5,784 bases of DNA from contig JAICIW010000165.1 in assembly GCA_025928735.1 (NCBI GenBank), positions 1-5,784 on the forward strand, read 5' to 3'. A model generated the notes under the pieces. It was not told the origin of the DNA, ran no database searches, and saw nothing but the letters and a program-made list of their open reading frames with translations. The position numbers were made by a program, and so were the translations under genes. Origin of the DNA: Rhodanobacteraceae bacterium (GTDB lineage Bacteria > Pseudomonadota > Gammaproteobacteria > Xanthomonadales > Rhodanobacteraceae). Position 1 is the stretch's first letter; each line of letters starts with the position of its first letter. Positions 5,733-5,784 of the stretch are shown piece after piece.

Positions 5733-5784
5733 ATGGAACGCGGAGCGTCACGATGGCTTTGGCTGGCCGCCTGCGCACTGCTCG
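5733..5784 (+). CDS. 5' end of an unidentified gene, product begins with a membrane or signal segment
   Basis: An ATG at 5733 preceded by GGGGG (5724-5728, four bases upstream) opens a frame that stays open to the window edge. The 17 visible residues, MERGASRWLWLAACALL, show two arginines followed by a hydrophobic run, the start of a signal peptide or first membrane helix. An in-frame TGA at 5697-5699 limits any upstream extension. In related clusters coxC is followed by a small twin-span protein or by the oxidase assembly factor SURF1, which also begins with a membrane helix, but too little is visible to decide. Confidence 0.4.
   Translation, partial: MERGASRWLWLAACALL

Overview
The window looks like the chromosome of a high-GC gammaproteobacterium, most likely of the Xanthomonadales (Rhodanobacteraceae/Xanthomonadaceae). 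The clues are strong G/C third-position bias, a DUF2244 membrane protein directly before coxB, and the protein sequence style of the aa3-type cytochrome c oxidase subunits. The taxonomic placement is an inference from gene order and sequence style, not from a search.

Layout: positions 1-1127 (minus strand) hold the N-terminal 375 residues of a bifunctional proline-catabolic flavoenzyme (PutA); the rest lies beyond the left edge. Positions 1128-1271 form a divergent intergenic region with a recognisable sigma70-type promoter for each direction and a small perfect inverted repeat over the putA promoter. From 1272 to 5633 (plus strand) runs a cytochrome c oxidase cluster: a DUF2244 membrane protein, subunit II (coxB), subunit I (coxA/ctaD), a 57-residue single-span membrane protein, and subunit III (coxC/ctaE). 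A further short open frame starts at 5733 and runs off the right edge.

How the genes work together: CoxB takes electrons from cytochrome c at its CuA centre and passes them to heme a and the heme a3/CuB site in CoxA, where O2 is reduced to water and protons are pumped. CoxC supports the D-channel side of CoxA. The small membrane protein sits where oxidase assembly genes usually lie. PutA oxidises proline and feeds electrons to the quinone pool, so the two divergent transcripts can be linked through respiration, but nothing in the sequence proves co-regulation.

Main points of interest: (1) the residues that normally bind the non-redox Mg2+/Mn2+ at the CoxA/CoxB interface appear to be replaced in both subunits (CoxA His-Asp to Tyr-Gly, CoxB Glu to Val), while all heme, CuA, CuB, D-channel and K-channel residues that I could check are kept; (2) the copper chaperone gene ctaG/cox11, normally between coxA and coxC in related bacteria, is not there; (3) the coxA-coxC gap has low GC and contains a terminator-like hairpin. 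The rest of the window is an ordinary respiratory locus. I saw no mobile element, CRISPR array, tRNA or rRNA.
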